A stretch of DNA of 29,714 nucleotides from Limivicinus sp963617275 (GCA_963617275.1 CAVENX010000044.1:1-29714), one strand, 5' to 3'; shown: positions 8,295 through 16,549, counted from the first letter of the stretch. The notes: generated by a model from the sequence alone, not told the origin. Numbers and translations: made by a program.

Positions 8295-8957
8295 TTACAA
8301 GTCATCGCATGATATATTGGCGCAGAGCAGCCACATACCGGCAGTCATTGCTCCGATACCAAGGTCATTTGCCATAAAGGCAAGTCCAACGGTTATGATC
8401 ATTACTGAAAAGAGCACACCCAAGGCTTTTATAATTTTTTCGGATATGTCAAACCCCATAAGCAGGCCTAAGATCACATAACCGCAATAGCCGCCGTCAA
8501 GCGGGAAAACGGGCATTAGATTGAACAGCGACAGAAAAAGGCTGACGCGGCATGATAAGATAAGCCATGGCGGAAATACCGCGGCGGCAGGCAGCTTTTC
8601 CAGCATGTAAAATATGACGCCGCCGAGCGGTCCGGAAATATTAGACAAAAATTTTGACGTCATATCTTCCTTCCCTGCATACCTTATGCACAGCCCGTTC
8701 ATGTTCATTTCTATTGAAGTTATTCGGTAGTCATGTACAACAAGCATGATCAGATGGCTCATCTCATGCACAGCGGCGGCCAGAATGACTGCCGCCGCGC
8801 TGTCCATATCCCCGAGAAACAGCATAGAGGAAAAAAAAGCGGCGGCAGCCGGAGACAACAAGAAAAAACCATTTTGCATTTTAGAAATTAAAACCACGCA
8901 TTTTACGCCGGATCCTATTGTTTTCCATAATGATATCTTATTGTTTCCGTCAAGCAA
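8295..8957 (-). CDS. Site-2 protease family (M50) membrane metalloprotease
   Basis: Up to 220 residues with about five hydrophobic segments. HEMSH at residues 64-68 is the HExxH zinc site inside a membrane helix. NLMPVFPLDGG near residue 145 is the second conserved motif (NxxPxxPLDGG), supplying the third zinc ligand. The family cleaves membrane-embedded substrates; the sporulation protease SpoIVFB is a relative, but the substrate here is unknown. The start is uncertain: the longest frame begins with TTG (8957) and no ribosome site, while the first in-frame ATG is residue 27 (8879), which would leave a protein starting directly before the first helix. It lies upstream of the radical-SAM genes with a 50-nt gap and is divergent from the tRNA operon. 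Confidence 0.85.
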   Translation of the reverse strand: MLDGNNKISLWKTIGSGVKCVVLISKMQNGFFLLSPAAAAFFSSMLFLGDMDSAAAVILAAAVHEMSHLIMLVVHDYRITSIEMNMNGLCIRYAGKEDMTSKFLSNISGPLGGVIFYMLEKLPAAAVFPPWLILSCRVSLFLSLFNLMPVFPLDGGYCGYVILGLLMGFDISEKIIKALGVLFSVMIITVGLAFMANDLGIGAMTAGMWLLCANISCDDL

Positions 8958-9013
8958 CTATTACAGAAAGCTTTTCTGAAAACAAAAAATTTTATTTTTT
9001 TGGAAAAACCTAC

Positions 9014-9042
9014 TTGACAATTTCCGAATTATCCTGTATTAT
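9014..9042 (+). promoter_or_regulatory. Promoter of the tRNA operon
   Basis: -35 TTGACA (9014-9019), 17-nt spacer, -10 TATTAT (9037-9042), placing transcription start about 10 nt before tRNA-Val. The stretch between -10 and the tRNA (TGTCGCGCGG) is GC-rich, like the discriminator of stringently controlled stable-RNA promoters; that regulatory point is inference. Confidence 0.85.
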
Positions 9043-9058
9043 GACAAAGCTGTCGCGC

Positions 9059-9135
9059 GGGAGCATAGCTCAGCTGGTTAGAGCACCTGCCTTACAAGCA
9101 GGGGGTCACTGGTTCGAGTCCAGTTGTTCCCACCA
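9059..9135 (+). tRNA. tRNA-Val (TAC)
   Basis: A full cloverleaf. Acceptor GGGAGCA pairs with TGTTCCC with one G-T pair, the anticodon stem CCTGC/GCAGG encloses CTTACAA with anticodon TAC at 9093-9095, and the T-arm contains GGTTCGAGTCC. The CCA end is encoded (9133-9135). It is the first tRNA of the four-gene operon. Confidence 0.97.
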
Positions 9136-9140
9136 CATTT

Positions 9141-9216
<76 letters not shown>

Positions 9217-9219
9217 TTT

Positions 9220-9295
9220 GCGGCTTTAGCTCATCCGGTAGAGCGCCACCTTGCCAAGGTGGAGGTAGCGAGTTCGAGCCTCGTAAGCCGCTCCA
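9220..9295 (+). tRNA. tRNA-Gly (GCC)
   Basis: Acceptor GCGGCTT pairs with AAGCCGC. The anticodon stem CCACC/GGTGG encloses TTGCCAA with anticodon GCC at 9253-9255, the T-arm has GAGTTCGAGCCTC, and CCA is encoded at 9293-9295. It lies 3 nt after tRNA-Phe. Confidence 0.97.
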
Positions 9296-9301
9296 AAAAA
9301 G

Positions 9302-9333
9302 CAAATGCGGATATCTTTTTCTATCCGCATTTG
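9302..9333. other. Hairpin between tRNA-Gly and tRNA-Cys
   Basis: CAAATGCGGATA (9302-9313) pairs perfectly with 9322-9333 over an 8-nt pyrimidine-rich loop. On the plus strand no T-tract follows, so it is unlikely to stop the tRNA transcript and may instead help processing. On the minus strand it is followed by a run of six T (complement of 9295-9300), the layout of an intrinsic terminator against antisense transcription. Confidence 0.6.
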
Positions 9334-9339
9334 TCATAT

Positions 9340-9411
9340 GGCGCCATAGCCAAGTGGTAAGGCAGCGGACTGCAAATCCGCGATTCCCCAGTCCGAGTCT
9401 GGGTGGCGCCT
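9340..9411 (+). tRNA. tRNA-Cys (GCA)
   Basis: Acceptor GGCGCCA pairs with TGGCGCC. The anticodon GCA is at 9372-9374 in the loop CTGCAAA, and the discriminator base is T (9411), as is typical for tRNA-Cys. Unlike the other three tRNAs here the CCA end is not encoded (CTT follows), so it must be added by the CCA-adding enzyme. Confidence 0.96.
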
Positions 9412-9415
9412 CTTG

Positions 9416-9450
9416 ATCATCGTAAGCTATATGCTTGCGATGATTTTTTT
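9416..9450 (+). terminator. Intrinsic terminator of the tRNA operon
   Basis: ATCATCGTAAGC (9416-9427) pairs with 9433-9444 (12 bp including one G-T pair, loop TATAT), followed immediately by a run of T to 9450. Confidence 0.92.
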
Positions 9451-9545
9451 GCTCAAAACAGCCGAATCGAGAGATGCGGCCGCAGAGATGTCTTATCTGA
9501 AAAAAGCGTTTAATTAGCCAATGACGTGAAGCCGGAAAAAGTCAA

Positions 9546-9574
9546 TTGACAAGCTACCCACTTTTCAGTATAAT
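9546..9574 (+). promoter_or_regulatory. Full-consensus sigma-A promoter of the LOG gene
   Basis: TTGACA (9546-9551), exactly 17 nt, TATAAT (9569-9574). Transcription should start near 9581, leaving a leader of about 55 nt before the ATG at 9636. The match to consensus is perfect in both hexamers. Confidence 0.9.
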
Positions 9575-9635
9575 GCGGGCTATGAAGTCTGCCTGCCTTT
9601 TTATATCAACCGAAATAGAATGCGGAGAAGCTTTG

Positions 9636-10172
9636 ATGAATATTACTGTCTATCTTGGAGCAAATGAAGGAAACGACCCGTGTTTGCAAAACGCGGTTCG
9701 GGAGTTGGGAACATGGATAGGAAACAGCGGAAACGCCTTGGTCTACGGCGGTTCCAGATCCGGTTTGATGGGTGTGATAGCTGACAGCGTTTTGAGCGCC
9801 GGCGGCGAAGCAACAGGAGTTGAGCCGCAGTTTTTTATCGAAAGCGAATTTCAGCACGACGGCTTGACAAAACTGATCGTGACAAAAAACATGCCGGAAC
9901 GCAAGAATAAAATGATTGAGCTTGGGGATGCCTTTATTGCTTTCCCCGGAGGAACGGGAACGTTGGAGGAGATCGCAGAGGTCATGTCTATGGTTTCCAT
10001 GAAGTCCCTGAACGCTCCCTGTATTCTCTATAATCTGAACGGGTATTATAACGCTCTCAAAGCTCTTCTGGATCACATGATTGAAAAAGGGCTCTCCTCC
10101 AAGGAGCGGCAGGAGGGGATTTATTTTGCCGAGAATCTTGAAGAGATAAAACAAATTTTAGGATTCATGTGA
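9636..10172 (+). CDS. LOG family protein (TIGR00730, putative nucleoside-monophosphate phosphoribohydrolase)
   Basis: A 178-residue cytoplasmic protein. It begins ITVYLGANEG, then has VYGGSRSGLMGVIADSVLSAGG around residues 37-58. The family signature follows: NMPERKNKM then FPGGTGTLEEI near residues 88-115, where the PGGxGTxxE loop and the preceding basic residue bind the phosphoribosyl group and catalyse the reaction. LOG proteins cleave N6-modified (cytokinin-type) or ordinary nucleoside monophosphates to base and ribose 5-phosphate; the bacterial substrate is often uncertain. The ATG at 9636 has GGAG 8 nt upstream. The in-frame extension back to 9546 would start inside the -35 box and is rejected. 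It stands alone behind its own promoter and is followed by a palindromic terminator. Confidence 0.93.
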   Translation: MNITVYLGANEGNDPCLQNAVRELGTWIGNSGNALVYGGSRSGLMGVIADSVLSAGGEATGVEPQFFIESEFQHDGLTKLIVTKNMPERKNKMIELGDAFIAFPGGTGTLEEIAEVMSMVSMKSLNAPCILYNLNGYYNALKALLDHMIEKGLSSKERQEGIYFAENLEEIKQILGFM

Positions 10173-10315
10173 ATGATATCATTATACGATAACGCGATAA
10201 CGGAAAATCAGGGCAGAAAAAAGCAGGCGAAAAACGGCTCAGGTCATAAATACGGAGTCATGTTTTCAGGCTCTGCCCCAACCATTGGCATTGAACCTTA
10301 ATTTTGAGCCGGAAA

Positions 10316-10364
10316 AAATGTTGGGTGTAACTCATCCTTTTTTGGACGATTACCCCCAACATTT
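10316..10364. terminator. Palindromic repeat copy 1 / bidirectional terminator
   Basis: AAATGTTGGG (10316-10325) pairs with CCCAACATTT (10355-10364), with partial internal pairing and a CATCC / GGACG core. T-rich stretches flank it in both directions, and it lies between the convergent LOG gene and LysM gene. A close relative with the same arms and core is at 28312-28360. The rest of 10173-10409 holds only an unsupported 42-codon frame starting next to the LOG stop. Confidence 0.7.
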
Positions 10365-10409
10365 ATTTTTGAAGCCTTTGTTTTCAAAATACGGTATTCA
10401 GGCTATTAA

Positions 10410-11441
10410 TTATTTTCCTGCAAATACATTGTATACATACTTGATTCCGGTCAATGTATTGTCGCTTATTCTATATGTAAAGTATACATAGTCACCGCTT
10501 TTAGGGACATACGTTGCAGGAACCGCGCCTTTTTCGATTTTAAGGCCAAGATCCTGACGGACATTCTCACGTCTTATTCTGATCATATCGCCATAGGAGA
10601 CGACAACTCCGAACCCGCTTCCTGTTTTTCCGTCAGGCTGAGGGGTGGCCTGCGCATTGAGTACGACAACGCCGCTCACCGGTATATACAGCTTCTGCCC
10701 GACTTTGATTTTTGTGAACTCGACATTTGGATTGAGCAGTTTAAGCGTGGAAAGGGCTTTGTTGTAATCCATGCCGTAGCTTCTGCATATGGAATATGCC
10801 GTGTCGCCGGATTTAACGGTATGCTCCAAGACGGTGATCGTCGCGTCATTGGTAAGCTCGATTTTATTGACGGGCATATACAGCGTCCTGCCAGCTGAGA
10901 TATGGTTGAAATCGGAGAGATTGTTCAGATTAAGGATCTGCTGGGAGTATGTTTTGAAGCTCATCCCCCACGCTTTCAGAAGGCCGGAAACCGTGTCGCC
11001 CTTCTGCATGGTATATGTAATTATATAATACTTGGGCAAATCGCCGGCCGGAATTTTTGTCGGATCACCAAGAACGGAAAGCGGCTTGTATTCGGTCTTC
11101 CCGCCGCCAGTCGTCTTTTTCGTCGTGTCAATACTAAGCAGCTCGCACAGAGCGTCCGCCGCCGCCTTTGATGTAGGCAGAACAAGTTTTTTGCCTGCAT
11201 ATATTTTTGCCAGCTTGCTTTCATCGGAAATATTGTTCAGTTTCATCAGCAGCTCCTTATATGTGGCATAGCTGAATCCGTTTTTCTGGCAGAGCGAATA
11301 GAGCGTATCTCCCTTAGCCACGACGATAACCTCAGTCGCATTTGCTGGCACTCCATCGGCACTTGCCGAAGCGCCAAGCGCGGCAAAGAGCGACACTGCC
11401 ATAACCGCAAGCAGAATAACACTTATCAGTTTCTTTTTCAT
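10410..11441 (-). CDS. Secreted protein with three LysM domains
   Basis: A 343-residue exported protein. Residues 1-28 form a signal peptide (MKKKLISVILLAV, hydrophobic core, ASA sites). Three LysM repeats follow: about 37-90 (VAKGDTLYSLCQ ... AGKKLVLP), 137-200 (MQKGDTVSGLLKAWG ... AGRTLYMP) and 207-258 (VKSGDTAYSICRSYG ... VGQKLYIP). LysM modules bind N-acetylglucosamine in peptidoglycan, so the protein is probably held in the wall. The last roughly 80 residues are a distinct unrecognised segment, with no hydrolase motif visible. GGAG lies 8 nt before the ATG, and it has its own promoter (11492-11520). It is monocistronic, ending at the shared palindromic terminator. Confidence 0.93.
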   Translation of the reverse strand: MKKKLISVILLAVMAVSLFAALGASASADGVPANATEVIVVAKGDTLYSLCQKNGFSYATYKELLMKLNNISDESKLAKIYAGKKLVLPTSKAAADALCELLSIDTTKKTTGGGKTEYKPLSVLGDPTKIPAGDLPKYYIITYTMQKGDTVSGLLKAWGMSFKTYSQQILNLNNLSDFNHISAGRTLYMPVNKIELTNDATITVLEHTVKSGDTAYSICRSYGMDYNKALSTLKLLNPNVEFTKIKVGQKLYIPVSGVVVLNAQATPQPDGKTGSGFGVVVSYGDMIRIRRENVRQDLGLKIEKGAVPATYVPKSGDYVYFTYRISDNTLTGIKYVYNVFAGK

Positions 11442-11491
11442 TTTAGCGTCTCCTTATATCTATGACGTTTCTGTTCTGACATCTTCGCTTT

Positions 11492-11520
11492 ATTGTATCT
11501 CTTTTGTAATTATTTTGCAA
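11492..11520 (-). promoter_or_regulatory. Promoter of the LysM gene
   Basis: Minus-strand -35 TTGCAA (11515-11520), 17-nt spacer, -10 TACAAT (11492-11497), about 50 nt before the ATG at 11441. Confidence 0.7.
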
Positions 11521-11615
11521 CTATTTTTTAGAGAAATTTGAAAAAACATCCCGTCTCGGGAAATACATACTGATAAGACGGAAGAAAAGCAAAACTGTTC
11601 TGCTGCTTTTCCGTT

Positions 11616-13328
11616 TTATTTTTTTGCCGCCGAAATTTCCGGCTGAACAAGAACAGTGGAATAGTCTGTATAAATGACCTTTCCGGGCAGAGCGCCAGCC
11701 GGTTTTCTGACATTGCGGATCATTGTGTAATCGACCGCAGTTTTCCCCGCTTCTCTGTTCTGCGAATAAAACGCCGCAAGCTCTGCCGCCTGTTCTATGG
11801 TTCGCTCCGGAGGCTCCGTCCCGTCGCAGCGGATGATCACATGGCTCCCGTGCACCCTCTGCACATGCAGCCAATAATCTGTTCTCCTTGCTGTCTTGAA
11901 TGTCAGTTCGTCATTCTGCGTATTGTTTTTGCCGACAAGTATTTCATAACCGTCGTCCGAAAGATACCTGTTCGGAAGCTGAGGCTTCGCTCTGCTCTTC
12001 CTATCGCCTCTTGCGTTCTTCAGATAGCCCGTATTGACAAGCTCTGCCCGGATATCCGAAATGTCCTTTTCGCTTTCACACAAATCGATTTCGTTGAGCA
12101 CGCTGTTGAGATAGTCAAGCTGCATCTCGTTCTGTGTTATAAGGACAGTAAGATGCTGATGCGCACCTTTAAGTTTATTGTACTGTTTGAACAACGCTGC
12201 CGAATTTTGCTGCGGGGTTTTCAGTGGGTCGAGGTCTATACGTACAAGCGGGCAATTCTCTTCATAGTAATTTTCACATTCAAGAATCGTCTGCCCCTTT
12301 TTTATGCGGTATATATTGGCGGTTATAAGTTCCGCTGCGCGCCGCACACTCTCCCTGTCCTCGCTGTGTCTGAGCTCATCATACTGAGAGGCAAGCTTAC
12401 GCCGGATCCGGTCACGGATCGTTTTCACCTTATGGCGAAGCTCGCTGCTGCGGCGGTACTGCTGATCAAGGCGGTCGCGTTCGGCATAAAAGCCGTCCAG
12501 CATCTGTGAGAAGGACTCAAAAAATACTGTTTCATATCTGCCGCCGTATTGCAGGATACTGTCAAAGCAAAAATCCTTGGGCTTGCCGTTCTCCGTAAGA
12601 ATACACGGGGAAAAGGCTTTATTATCAACAAGGCTTTTCAGCCGCTCACAGGCAGGAAGAAGCCTCGAAAAGCACTCGCCTGATCTGAATGAAAGCTCTC
12701 TGCAAACGAGCGGAGAAAGTCCTGAAAACGTATCCATCAGCCACTTTTCCGGCGGAATATCCGTATCGGCTTTATTTATTTTTTCGGCAACGGTTCCGAT
12801 ATCCGACGAAAAGAAATCGGTTTTTTTCTGTGCCGGCGGCAGACGATACAGCATACCAGGCTGCAAGCAGCGCATATTATCGCCCGCAAAGCTCATCCGT
12901 CTCAAGCAGTCGATAATGATCCCGTCCGCCCCGACAAGGACAAGGTTTGAATTTCTGCCCATAAGCTCGGCCACAAGCTTTTTGCGCGCACTTATGCCAA
13001 GCTCGTCAAACGTTTCAAGTTCGAAGCAAATCAGGCGTTCAAAGCCCGGCTGAACTATCGAAACGATACGCGCCCCGGTGAGGTGCTTTCTCAGCAGCAT
13101 GCAGAACATCGGCGGCTCCGCCGGGTTTTCAAACACGGCGGAGGTCAGATGCACCCGCGCATTTCCGGAACCGGCGGACACAAGAAGCTTCCTGTTCGCC
13201 CGCGGCATCCGAAGATGAAATATAAGCATGTCGCGCTCAGGCTGCTGCACCTTATCAATCTTCGCGCCTATGCACGTTTTTGAAAGCTCTTCTGTAAGAG
13301 CACAGACTGTAACGGCGTCAAGCGGCAT
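11616..13328 (-). CDS. rqcH: RqcH-type NFACT protein (ribosome-associated quality control)
   Basis: A 570-residue protein with NFACT architecture. The N-terminal NFACT-N domain opens PLDAVTVCALTEEL and has GAKIDKVQQPERDMLIFHLR. Helical and coiled-coil regions occupy about residues 270-430 (many R/K/E and Q). The C-terminal NFACT-R domain carries YLSDDGYEILVGKNNTQNDELT and DYWLHVQRVHGSHVIIR. Bacterial members bind obstructed 50S subunits with peptidyl-tRNA and recruit tRNA-Ala to add alanine tails; older annotations call them fibronectin-binding proteins. The ATG at 13328 is chosen because the upstream GTG (13337) lies inside the mrnC coding end and lacks a ribosome site. It starts 1 nt after the mrnC stop, with GTGGGTG of the mrnC tail serving as the ribosome site. 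Confidence 0.93.
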   Translation of the reverse strand: MPLDAVTVCALTEELSKTCIGAKIDKVQQPERDMLIFHLRMPRANRKLLVSAGSGNARVHLTSAVFENPAEPPMFCMLLRKHLTGARIVSIVQPGFERLICFELETFDELGISARKKLVAELMGRNSNLVLVGADGIIIDCLRRMSFAGDNMRCLQPGMLYRLPPAQKKTDFFSSDIGTVAEKINKADTDIPPEKWLMDTFSGLSPLVCRELSFRSGECFSRLLPACERLKSLVDNKAFSPCILTENGKPKDFCFDSILQYGGRYETVFFESFSQMLDGFYAERDRLDQQYRRSSELRHKVKTIRDRIRRKLASQYDELRHSEDRESVRRAAELITANIYRIKKGQTILECENYYEENCPLVRIDLDPLKTPQQNSAALFKQYNKLKGAHQHLTVLITQNEMQLDYLNSVLNEIDLCESEKDISDIRAELVNTGYLKNARGDRKSRAKPQLPNRYLSDDGYEILVGKNNTQNDELTFKTARRTDYWLHVQRVHGSHVIIRCDGTEPPERTIEQAAELAAFYSQNREAGKTAVDYTMIRNVRKPAGALPGKVIYTDYSTVLVQPEISAAKK

Positions 13329-13329
13329 A

Positions 13330-13728
13330 TCAATCACCCACTATTATGTTATACAGTTCGTTTATCCGCTGGGTCTTCCCCTGCAAATAGAGCCACCCGA
13401 AAAGCGCCTCAAGCCCGGTTGCGGCATGGTACTCCCCCACCGTTGCCTTTTGCGGCACGGAATTGACCTTTGCATTTCTCCCGCGTTTAAAAACCGCAGT
13501 CTCATCCTCCGTCAGCAGCGGCAAAAGCTTTTCTACTGCCTCCGCCTGCGCTTTGGCGTTGACAAGCGACACAGTTTTAAAATGGAGCTTTGCTGCGGAT
13601 CTGAATCCTTCGGTGCACAGCTTTGTCCTTGTCAAAAGCTCATACACTCCGTCGCCTATATGCGCAAGGGCAAGCATGCTCATGCGGTTTATCTCTGTGA
13701 TCTCCATTTGCGGATCAATATAGTTCAT
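13330..13728 (-). CDS. mrnC: Mini-ribonuclease III
   Basis: A 132-residue protein close to the family's usual length. It has the RNase III catalytic core without a dsRNA-binding domain: LALAHIGDGVYELLTRTKL near residue 25, including the catalytic Asp and Glu, then VNAKAQAEAV, and the second acidic region ATGLEALFGWLYLQG near the C-terminus. Mini-III matures 23S rRNA ends in Bacillus. The ATG at 13728 has GGGA upstream. A TTG seven codons further up lies within a perfect hairpin stem and has no ribosome site. It is coupled to rqcH, so both act in ribosome maturation or rescue. Confidence 0.93.
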   Translation of the reverse strand: MNYIDPQMEITEINRMSMLALAHIGDGVYELLTRTKLCTEGFRSAAKLHFKTVSLVNAKAQAEAVEKLLPLLTEDETAVFKRGRNAKVNSVPQKATVGEYHAATGLEALFGWLYLQGKTQRINELYNIIVGD

Positions 13729-13746
13729 ATCGTTATGTCCCGTTGA

Positions 13747-13775
13747 CAAGAAGGGCGTATTTTACGCCCTTCTTG
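13747..13775. terminator. Hairpin between ftsK/spoIIIE and mrnC
   Basis: A perfect 13-bp stem (13747-13759 with 13763-13775) around a 3-nt loop, 6 nt past the translocase stop. On the minus strand the following bases (TCAACGG) are not a T-tract, so termination may be partial and mrnC/rqcH could be reached by readthrough. The plus-strand side is T-rich. Confidence 0.6.
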
Positions 13776-13780
13776 TGTTT

Positions 13781-16507
13781 TTATTGAATAATTGTATCAA
13801 AATCGTCAAATTCAGCGTCGGATTCGCCGCTGATACTTGCGGCAAGCTCCAGATCGTCCTGAGCGGCAAAGCCATGCCTGACCTGAATTTCATGCCAGCC
13901 GTCTCTGTCAACCAGCACCTTTCTCGGCTTGGCGCCTTCATACGGCCCCACAACGCCAAGTTCCTCCATCTGATCGACTATCCGTGCGGCTCTTGAATAG
14001 CCGAGCTTTATTCTTCTCTGAAGCATGGATACGGAGCATGATTTAGTCTCAATGACGACCTCTACCGCCTGCGGCAGCATTTCGTCATATCCGTCCATAG
14101 CCCCGGCAGCGGAATCGTCCTTGGCGCCCTTGCCGCCCTTATCCGATGAGACACCGCCCTTTTCCTCCGTTGCCTTGAGCATGAACTGCTCGATCTCTTC
14201 ATTATGCTCAGCTGCGGAGGAGCCTTCCTTGATGAATTGGATAACGCTTTCGCGTTCCTCATCCGAAACAAAAGCGCCCTGAATACGCATGGGCTTTCCG
14301 CATCCGACAGGCGAATACAGCATATCGCCCATACCAACAAGCTTTTCCGCGCCCGCCTGATCGAGAATAATGCGGCTTTCAAGCGCCGAGGAAACGGCAA
14401 AGGCAATTCTTGACGGAATATTTGCTTTCATAAGGCCGGTAATGACGTCCGCTGACGGTCTCTGCGTAGCGATCACAAGGTGCATACCCGCCGCACGTCC
14501 CATTTGGGCGACGCGGCAGATACTTTCCTCGACATCCTTGGATGCGACAAGCATGAGATCGGCAAGCTCGTCTATGACAATGACCACTCTCGGCATAGGC
14601 TCCTCACCGTTTGCGAGACAGTGCCTGTTATACGAGTCCAGATCGCGCACCCCGATATCTGAAAAGAGCCTGTACCTTTTAAGCATCTCTACGACCGACC
14701 ATTGCAGAGCACCGGCGGCCTTCTTAGGGTCTGTGACCACGGGGACATAGAGATGAGGGATGCCGTTATATACGCCCAATTCGACCATCTTCGGGTCTAT
14801 CATGATGAGCTTCACTTCATCCGGCCTTGCTTTATAGAGAAGGCTCAGAATAAGCGAGTTCATACACACGGACTTACCGGAACCGGTGGTGCCTGCAATA
14901 AGCATATGCGGAAGCTTGGAGATGTTCCCGACTACGCAGTCGCCGCTGATATTTTTGCCGATCGCAAAGCTGAGCCGCGATTTGGCGGATGAGAAATTCT
15001 TCGAATCAATAATATCACGCAGAAACACGGTGCTCACTATTTTATTGGGCACCTCGATGCCAACGGTCGAAATTTTATCGGGTATCGGTGCTATACGTAC
15101 ATTTATAACGCCCAGCGACAAAGCAAGATCACCCGCCAGATTTGTAAGCCTTGCAAGCTTGACGCCCTGCGGAAGCTCAATATCATATCTGGTGACCGTA
15201 GGACCGCGGATTATATCAATGATCTGCGCATGGATCCCGAAGCTGTCCATGGCGGTCTCAAGGCGCATTTTATTCGCCGCAACCTCGTCCCCGGCGTCAA
15301 TCGTATTCCCGTCTCCGGCTCGAAGAAGCTCCAACGGCGGGAACTGATAATCGCCCGTGTTTTCGCTGCGGTTTATTTCTGCCTCAAACTTTCCGGCCTC
15401 CGCATCGACGTTGATGCGTTTCTTTTTTCTCGGAGGGTCGTTTATCTCCGTGCTCATGGGCACGGGTTTCATTATTTCATCGACTGTATTCCTGAGCGAT
15501 TCGACGTCAACCCCCGCTGCCTTTGCGGCGTTTTCGGCGCTGTGCGGGCTTCTTTCCTCGCGTCTCATCTTAGCAGCCGGAGCAGGCGCTTTCTTCGGTC
15601 TCACGGGAACCGGCGCGTCCTGTCTCTTTATTTTTTCTCTCGGCGGCGAATACGGCTGCGTCGTTTTGCTTCTGGTATCGGAGAGGAAAAGCTCCTCATC
15701 GTCATCGTCGCTGAGCGGAATGTCAACCGGAGAAATGCTCGCCCTGTCAATAGTCTCGATCTTGCTGCGCTTTTTTGAGCTTGCCTTTGCCGAACGGTTT
15801 GCCGGTTCCGTCTTTACCTCGACGGGTTCTATATAATCATCGTCGTCCTCAAACCGGCGTCTGTTATTATACATTGTCGGGTCATACTTTACGGTAACAC
15901 GTTTCTGCGCTTTTCTGAAAAGGCTTGAAAAGCTGCCGTTAAAAGATTTTATGATGCAGAAGGCAAGCGCCGCAATAAGCACCGGAAGTGCACCGTAAAT
16001 GCTCAGCGTTTTTTCAAGATATATCGCAATAAGCCCGCCCAAAACGCCGGCACTTCGCATGTAAGTACCCTGCTCGAAAAGTATTCCGGTGAGTTCCTGC
16101 AAAAGCAGCTCCCCCTGCGGCAGGTTATATGCAAAAAGGCTGCCGATAGCGGAGATAAAAACGGGCACGAGCAGCGCGCAGAACACGCGGAAAGCGACGG
16201 GTTTACCCTGATGGAAACCGAGAATGAGCGAAACAAGCAAGAAGGCCGGAACCGTGAACCAAAAGCCCCAGCCTACCATGCCCTTCATAAACTCGGCAAG
16301 CCCAGAAACAAACGTACCGTCGGTATTGAAATAGCTTATTATCTCAAAAACCGCCAAAAACAGAAAAACGACCGCCGCGAGTTCCCTTCTTATCGGCGGA
16401 ATTGCTTCATCGGGAGCCAAAACAGCTTCATCGGTCTTCTTTTTTGACGATGAAGACTTTGAAGGCGCTTTCTTGCCCGATGAAGTCTTTTTTTTAGTTT
16501 GTGCCAT
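13781..16507 (-). CDS. ftsK: DNA translocase FtsK/SpoIIIE
   Basis: A 908-residue membrane-anchored motor. The N-terminus is Lys/Ser-rich, followed by about four membrane helices (residues about 44-195). A long charged, low-complexity linker spans about 200-400. The motor holds Walker A GTTGSGKS near residue 540, Walker B VVIVIDELADLM near 650 and the IATQRPSADVITG segment. The C-terminal gamma winged helix (residues about 825-890, SVSMLQRRIKLGYSRAARIVDQME) reads polar DNA sequences. It pumps chromosomal DNA through the division or sporulation septum; sequence alone does not separate FtsK from SpoIIIE. AAAGGA lies 8 nt before the ATG. It follows uppP by 42 nt, and tepA lies just beyond, a neighbourhood known from Bacillus. 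Confidence 0.95.
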   Translation of the reverse strand: MAQTKKKTSSGKKAPSKSSSSKKKTDEAVLAPDEAIPPIRRELAAVVFLFLAVFEIISYFNTDGTFVSGLAEFMKGMVGWGFWFTVPAFLLVSLILGFHQGKPVAFRVFCALLVPVFISAIGSLFAYNLPQGELLLQELTGILFEQGTYMRSAGVLGGLIAIYLEKTLSIYGALPVLIAALAFCIIKSFNGSFSSLFRKAQKRVTVKYDPTMYNNRRRFEDDDDYIEPVEVKTEPANRSAKASSKKRSKIETIDRASISPVDIPLSDDDDEELFLSDTRSKTTQPYSPPREKIKRQDAPVPVRPKKAPAPAAKMRREERSPHSAENAAKAAGVDVESLRNTVDEIMKPVPMSTEINDPPRKKKRINVDAEAGKFEAEINRSENTGDYQFPPLELLRAGDGNTIDAGDEVAANKMRLETAMDSFGIHAQIIDIIRGPTVTRYDIELPQGVKLARLTNLAGDLALSLGVINVRIAPIPDKISTVGIEVPNKIVSTVFLRDIIDSKNFSSAKSRLSFAIGKNISGDCVVGNISKLPHMLIAGTTGSGKSVCMNSLILSLLYKARPDEVKLIMIDPKMVELGVYNGIPHLYVPVVTDPKKAAGALQWSVVEMLKRYRLFSDIGVRDLDSYNRHCLANGEEPMPRVVIVIDELADLMLVASKDVEESICRVAQMGRAAGMHLVIATQRPSADVITGLMKANIPSRIAFAVSSALESRIILDQAGAEKLVGMGDMLYSPVGCGKPMRIQGAFVSDEERESVIQFIKEGSSAAEHNEEIEQFMLKATEEKGGVSSDKGGKGAKDDSAAGAMDGYDEMLPQAVEVVIETKSCSVSMLQRRIKLGYSRAARIVDQMEELGVVGPYEGAKPRKVLVDRDGWHEIQVRHGFAAQDDLELAASISGESDAEFDDFDTIIQ

Positions 16508-16549
16508 AGAAAAAAATCCTTTCCGGATGAAAATATCAGCCGAATTATA

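Noticed and set aside
9440..9517. A 25-codon frame running out of the tRNA terminator (ends in AAEMSYLKKAFN)
   Set aside because: Its ATG lies inside the terminator hairpin and no ribosome site precedes it; it could only be a remnant.
10173..10301. A 42-codon plus-strand frame starting next to the LOG stop
   Set aside because: It has no ribosome site of its own, no recognisable motif, and random-looking composition before a terminator palindrome.
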